NCBI RefSeq assembly: GCF_964199755.1
Contig: NC_133910.1
Location: forward strand, 12,718,711-12,782,710
Length of the DNA: 64,000 nucleotides
Direction of reading: 5' to 3'
Origin: Larus michahellis
Lineage: Eukaryota > Chordata > Aves > Charadriiformes > Laridae
Position 1 is the first letter of the stretch; every line of letters begins with the position of its first letter. Of the stretch, positions 62,701 to 64,000 are shown piece by piece. The translations under genes were made by a program, and so were the position numbers. Under the pieces are notes generated by a model. That model saw only the letters and a program-made list of their open reading frames with translations, had not been told where the DNA came from and did no database searches.

Positions 62701-63693
62701 CCCCTGCGTCTCCGGGGCCGGGCACGCCGACTCGTGCTGCTCGACGCGGCAGAGCTTTCGGCTGCTCAAATCTCAGCAGCTCACTCCTTCCGCAAGCCTA
62801 CACGTGGCACGGGAGTTTATGAGCTCGCTTCTCAAAGCACACGTTGCTTTTAAACACCGAGGCATGCCATTTGCCTACCCGCTGCTTTTGCCACTCTTGT
62901 TTTGGTTTGGTTTATTTTAGAGAGGTAATTTGCATCTCTCGTATCCACGCTGTGCTCAAACACGTAATGCCATCAGGAAAGGAGTAACGGAGTCAGCCTG
63001 GTGTACGAAAAAGCATTTGTCAAAGCAAGAATAACAGCTTCTCCCAGTTCAGTGCATCCTACATGCTGTAAGGTTGTAACAGGCCAGGGATACTGCACCT
63101 TTACAACAAAAGGCTTCAATTCTGTTCTCATACCTTTGTTCAAACCCTTGAAACGGCTACACTGAAATAGCGTACAAGGTTGTATCCTGACATCCAGTTG
63201 TCTCTGGCCTGGCGAGATATGCAGCGTGTATGATTTCTAGGCAGCAGAAGCTCTGAAATTGCCTTATTTAGTTCATAAGAAAAAGTTGAGGTCCAGTCTA
63301 TCAAATCAACCTTTAAAAGGACACTGTTGAGAATCCAGCCGTTTCCTTTTGGACCCACCCTCCTTCCACCGCCAGCACTGAGCCTCCAGAAGGATTAAAA
63401 ACAACAACAATCTCATTTTTCCCCTGTTGATTTTGCTCTGTCAGTTTGGCAAATGGTCGCTTCCTGCGTTTGAAATGGAACGTCACTATTTTTTTGTGGA
63501 AAAATAACAACCTCGGCTCACTATAAATAGTGCTTTATCTTGCCAGAACAGCTCTGCCTGGGGACCCGCGTCAGCCCCCCGTCCCGGCGGCGTGCTGCCC
63601 GCTGCCACCCAGCCAGGAGAGGGCTCACAAGATGACAGTTTCCAGTAAGATCGATTAAAAGAGTCAACATCTGGGTTTGGGGCTTCAATTTGC
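50640..63693 (-). CDS. ADAMTSL2: ADAMTSL2, ADAMTS-like protein 2 (C-terminal part; 5' end off window)
   Basis: Secreted extracellular-matrix glycoprotein without a protease domain; in humans it interacts with fibrillin and LTBP1, and its loss causes geleophysic dysplasia. Ten exons join in phase to about 442 codons: 63629-63693, 62517-62568, 62176-62279, 60215-60341, 57311-57524, 55119-55274, 53657-53827, 53342-53518, 52009-52153 and 50640-50758. They encode the end of the variable spacer, thrombospondin type 1 repeats 2-7 ([81 protein letters not shown]) and a six-cysteine PLAC domain. Most TSR exons break just before the first Cys. The signal peptide, first TSR, cysteine-rich and spacer modules must lie to the right. 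Identity is certain; the two most 5' exons are less so. Confidence 0.95.
51325..51342. repeat. (TA)n microsatellite in ADAMTSL2 intron
   Basis: About eight TA units in the intron between the TSR7 exon and the PLAC exon. Confidence 0.9.
52009..52153 (-). CDS. ADAMTSL2: ADAMTSL2 exon: TSR7
   Basis: 145 nt, acceptor GTTCCCCAG|TGCACC and donor [33 protein letters not shown] to [11 protein letters not shown]. The O-fucosylation consensus CXX(S/T)CG is present. Confidence 0.97.
53342..53518 (-). CDS. ADAMTSL2: ADAMTSL2 exon: TSR6
   Basis: 59 codons, acceptor CCCCTGCAG|TGTAAC and donor [32 protein letters not shown] to [16 protein letters not shown]. It has the O-fucosylation consensus. The last residues are the Trp strand of TSR7. 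Confidence 0.97.
53657..53827 (-). CDS. ADAMTSL2: ADAMTSL2 exon: TSR5
   Basis: 57 codons, acceptor GGTTTCAG|TGCAGC and donor [32 protein letters not shown] to [13 protein letters not shown]. The fourth position of the O-fucosylation motif is Gly, where human has Ser as I recall it. Confidence 0.97.
54401..54509. repeat. Polypurine G/A tract
   Basis: About 110 bp of irregular GGGGAAAAG-type purine DNA on the plus strand in an ADAMTSL2 intron, with only a few pyrimidines at the edges. Confidence 0.85.
55119..55274 (-). CDS. ADAMTSL2: ADAMTSL2 exon: TSR4
   Basis: 52 codons, acceptor CTCCCGCAG|TGCTCA and donor [32 protein letters not shown] to [12 protein letters not shown]. It contains an NCT N-glycosylation sequon shared with human. 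No O-fucose acceptor is present, as in human. Confidence 0.97.
57311..57524 (-). CDS. ADAMTSL2: ADAMTSL2 exon: TSR3
   Basis: 214 nt: one base closing an Arg codon, then 71 codons. Acceptor GCCTCCGCAG|GTGGGA and donor [31 protein letters not shown] to [12 protein letters not shown]. It has the classic WXXXXWXXC start and the O-fucosylation consensus. Confidence 0.97.
57525..60214 (-). other. ADAMTSL2: ADAMTSL2 intron between TSR2 and TSR3 exons
   Basis: 2.7 kb. It holds the CR1 copy at 59.35-59.82 kb and a short GGTTGGACTCGATGG piece near 59950 that may be an older CR1 remnant. The rest is unique DNA. Confidence 0.6.
59350..59822 (+). mobile_element. CR1 LINE 3' fragment in ADAMTSL2 intron
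   Basis: About 470 bp, starting near GACCTGCTGGAGTGGGGCCA and ending ACCATTCCATGATTCTATG. It is the longest CR1 piece here, covers the same blocks as the 39.3 kb copy, and is antisense to ADAMTSL2. It is 5' truncated. Confidence 0.95.
60215..60341 (-). CDS. ADAMTSL2: ADAMTSL2 exon: second half of TSR2
   Basis: 127 nt, acceptor GAAACTAG|GAGTGA and donor [31 protein letters not shown] to [10 protein letters not shown], almost identical to human. Confidence 0.95.
60342..62175 (-). other. ADAMTSL2: ADAMTSL2 intron within TSR2
   Basis: 1.8 kb splitting the TSR2 module. It includes a short CA repeat at 60358-60368 and an A-run at 61771-61793. I see no other feature. Confidence 0.6.
62176..62279 (-). 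CDS. ADAMTSL2: ADAMTSL2 exon: spacer end and start of TSR2
   Basis: 104 nt (1 + 34 codons + 1). It reads [20 protein letters not shown], then PCSSTCTT, matching human [20 protein letters not shown]. The acceptor CGCTAG|AAAC follows a long T-rich tract, the A/C-rich run at 62285-62335 on the plus strand. The donor is CACAG|GTAGTT. Confidence 0.9.
62517..62568 (-). CDS. ADAMTSL2: ADAMTSL2 exon: divergent spacer (probable)
   Basis: Donor GGACAG|GTATGT fits the phase of the next exon. The peptide [16 protein letters not shown] plus R/NR resembles human EAPFPNVSTSLLTSAGNR. Two acceptors are possible: after CTAGACAG (52 nt, as given), which fits the phase of the exon at 63629, or after TTTCTAG (62572, 56 nt), which would need a different upstream exon. 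Confidence 0.65.
63629..63693 (-). CDS. ADAMTSL2: ADAMTSL2 exon: divergent spacer (tentative)
   Basis: 65 nt, acceptor CTGTTTTCCAG|GCAAAT and donor TCATCTT|GTGAGC. It encodes [21 protein letters not shown]. The end resembles human LLNGSYLELSS, including an N-X-S sequon, and its phase fits the next exon. Conservation is weak and no longer exon confirms it, so it is a suggestion. Confidence 0.4.
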
Positions 63694-64000
63694 CTGGAAA
63701 ACAGGGTATTACCCAGATCCTCTGGTCTACACCCTGCTCTCAGAGGCACCGAAAAACCCAGCAAGTTATTCTGTGACCGGGACTCCGCTCCCTCGAAAGG
63801 AGAAAATAAGCTTCAAAATAAATTTTATACTACATCTGAGGACAGAAAATCTTTCAACAGTGCCCCTTTAATGTATGTGATCCTAAATAAAGAGCTTCTT
63901 CTACACGTAATGAGGTTGCAGGGACAATTCTTTCCACATAAATCAGACATTTGGTCCTAGGGCAGCGTTTAGCTCTGGCCATTTCAAGCAAAGACAAAAC
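63694..64000 (-). other. ADAMTSL2: ADAMTSL2 intron (right edge)
   Basis: AT-rich DNA with no exon that I can support. The next upstream ADAMTSL2 exons should lie beyond the edge. Confidence 0.45.

Noticed and set aside
63140-63358. Minus-strand frame with NKAISELLL, resembling human ADAMTSL2 NAISDQLL
   Set aside because: In human this motif precedes the segment matched by the 63629-63693 exon, so the order is wrong. The frame soon ends in a stop and lacks a good donor. The match is probably chance.

Overview
The window is nuclear DNA of a bird. It has long introns, GT-AG splice sites, CpG-island DNA, many microsatellites, and several chicken-type CR1 LINE 3' ends that finish in the usual ATTCTATG-like motif. 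The CR1 copies and exon sequences do not identify the species. I found no prokaryotic system, CRISPR array, tRNA or rRNA gene, and no recognisable retrovirus.

Three genes are present, in the order and relative orientation of human 9q34.2. (1) DBH, dopamine beta-hydroxylase, minus strand, about 0.95-10.8 kb: exons 1-8 are inside, and the remaining 3' exons lie off the left edge. (2) FAM163B, plus strand: a probable non-coding first exon in a CpG island near 23.5-24.05 kb, a 22.6 kb intron, then two coding exons at 46.6-47.3 kb and a roughly 2 kb 3' UTR. (3) ADAMTSL2, minus strand, 49.85 kb to beyond the right edge: ten coding exons covering part of the spacer, thrombospondin repeats 2-7 and the PLAC domain. 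The N-terminal half lies off the right edge.

Region by region: 1-952 is DBH intron 8. 953-10835 holds DBH exons 8 to 1, with CR1 copies in introns 3 and 1. 10836-10985 is the DBH promoter, with a TATA-like box, paired CCAAT boxes and a probable Phox2-type homeodomain element. 10986-23130 is a gene-free divergent intergenic segment containing a 265 bp CTCTT tract. 23133-24047 is a 21-bp minisatellite followed by the FAM163B CpG island. 24048-46607 is FAM163B intron 1, with two CR1 copies, a 21/63-bp minisatellite, and GAAAAA and GGGAT arrays. FAM163B and ADAMTSL2 are convergent, and their poly(A) signals lie close together near 49.3-49.87 kb.

The genes do not form one pathway. DBH makes noradrenaline in catecholamine vesicles. 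FAM163B is a small, poorly characterised membrane protein. ADAMTSL2 is a secreted extracellular-matrix protein. The points most worth a second look are a conserved but altered DBH promoter element, changed glycosylation sites in DBH and ADAMTSL2, an overlapping upstream reading frame on FAM163B, short divergent ADAMTSL2 spacer exons, and minisatellites with higher-order structure. I see no convincing wholly new biological system. Human comparisons were made from memory, without alignment.
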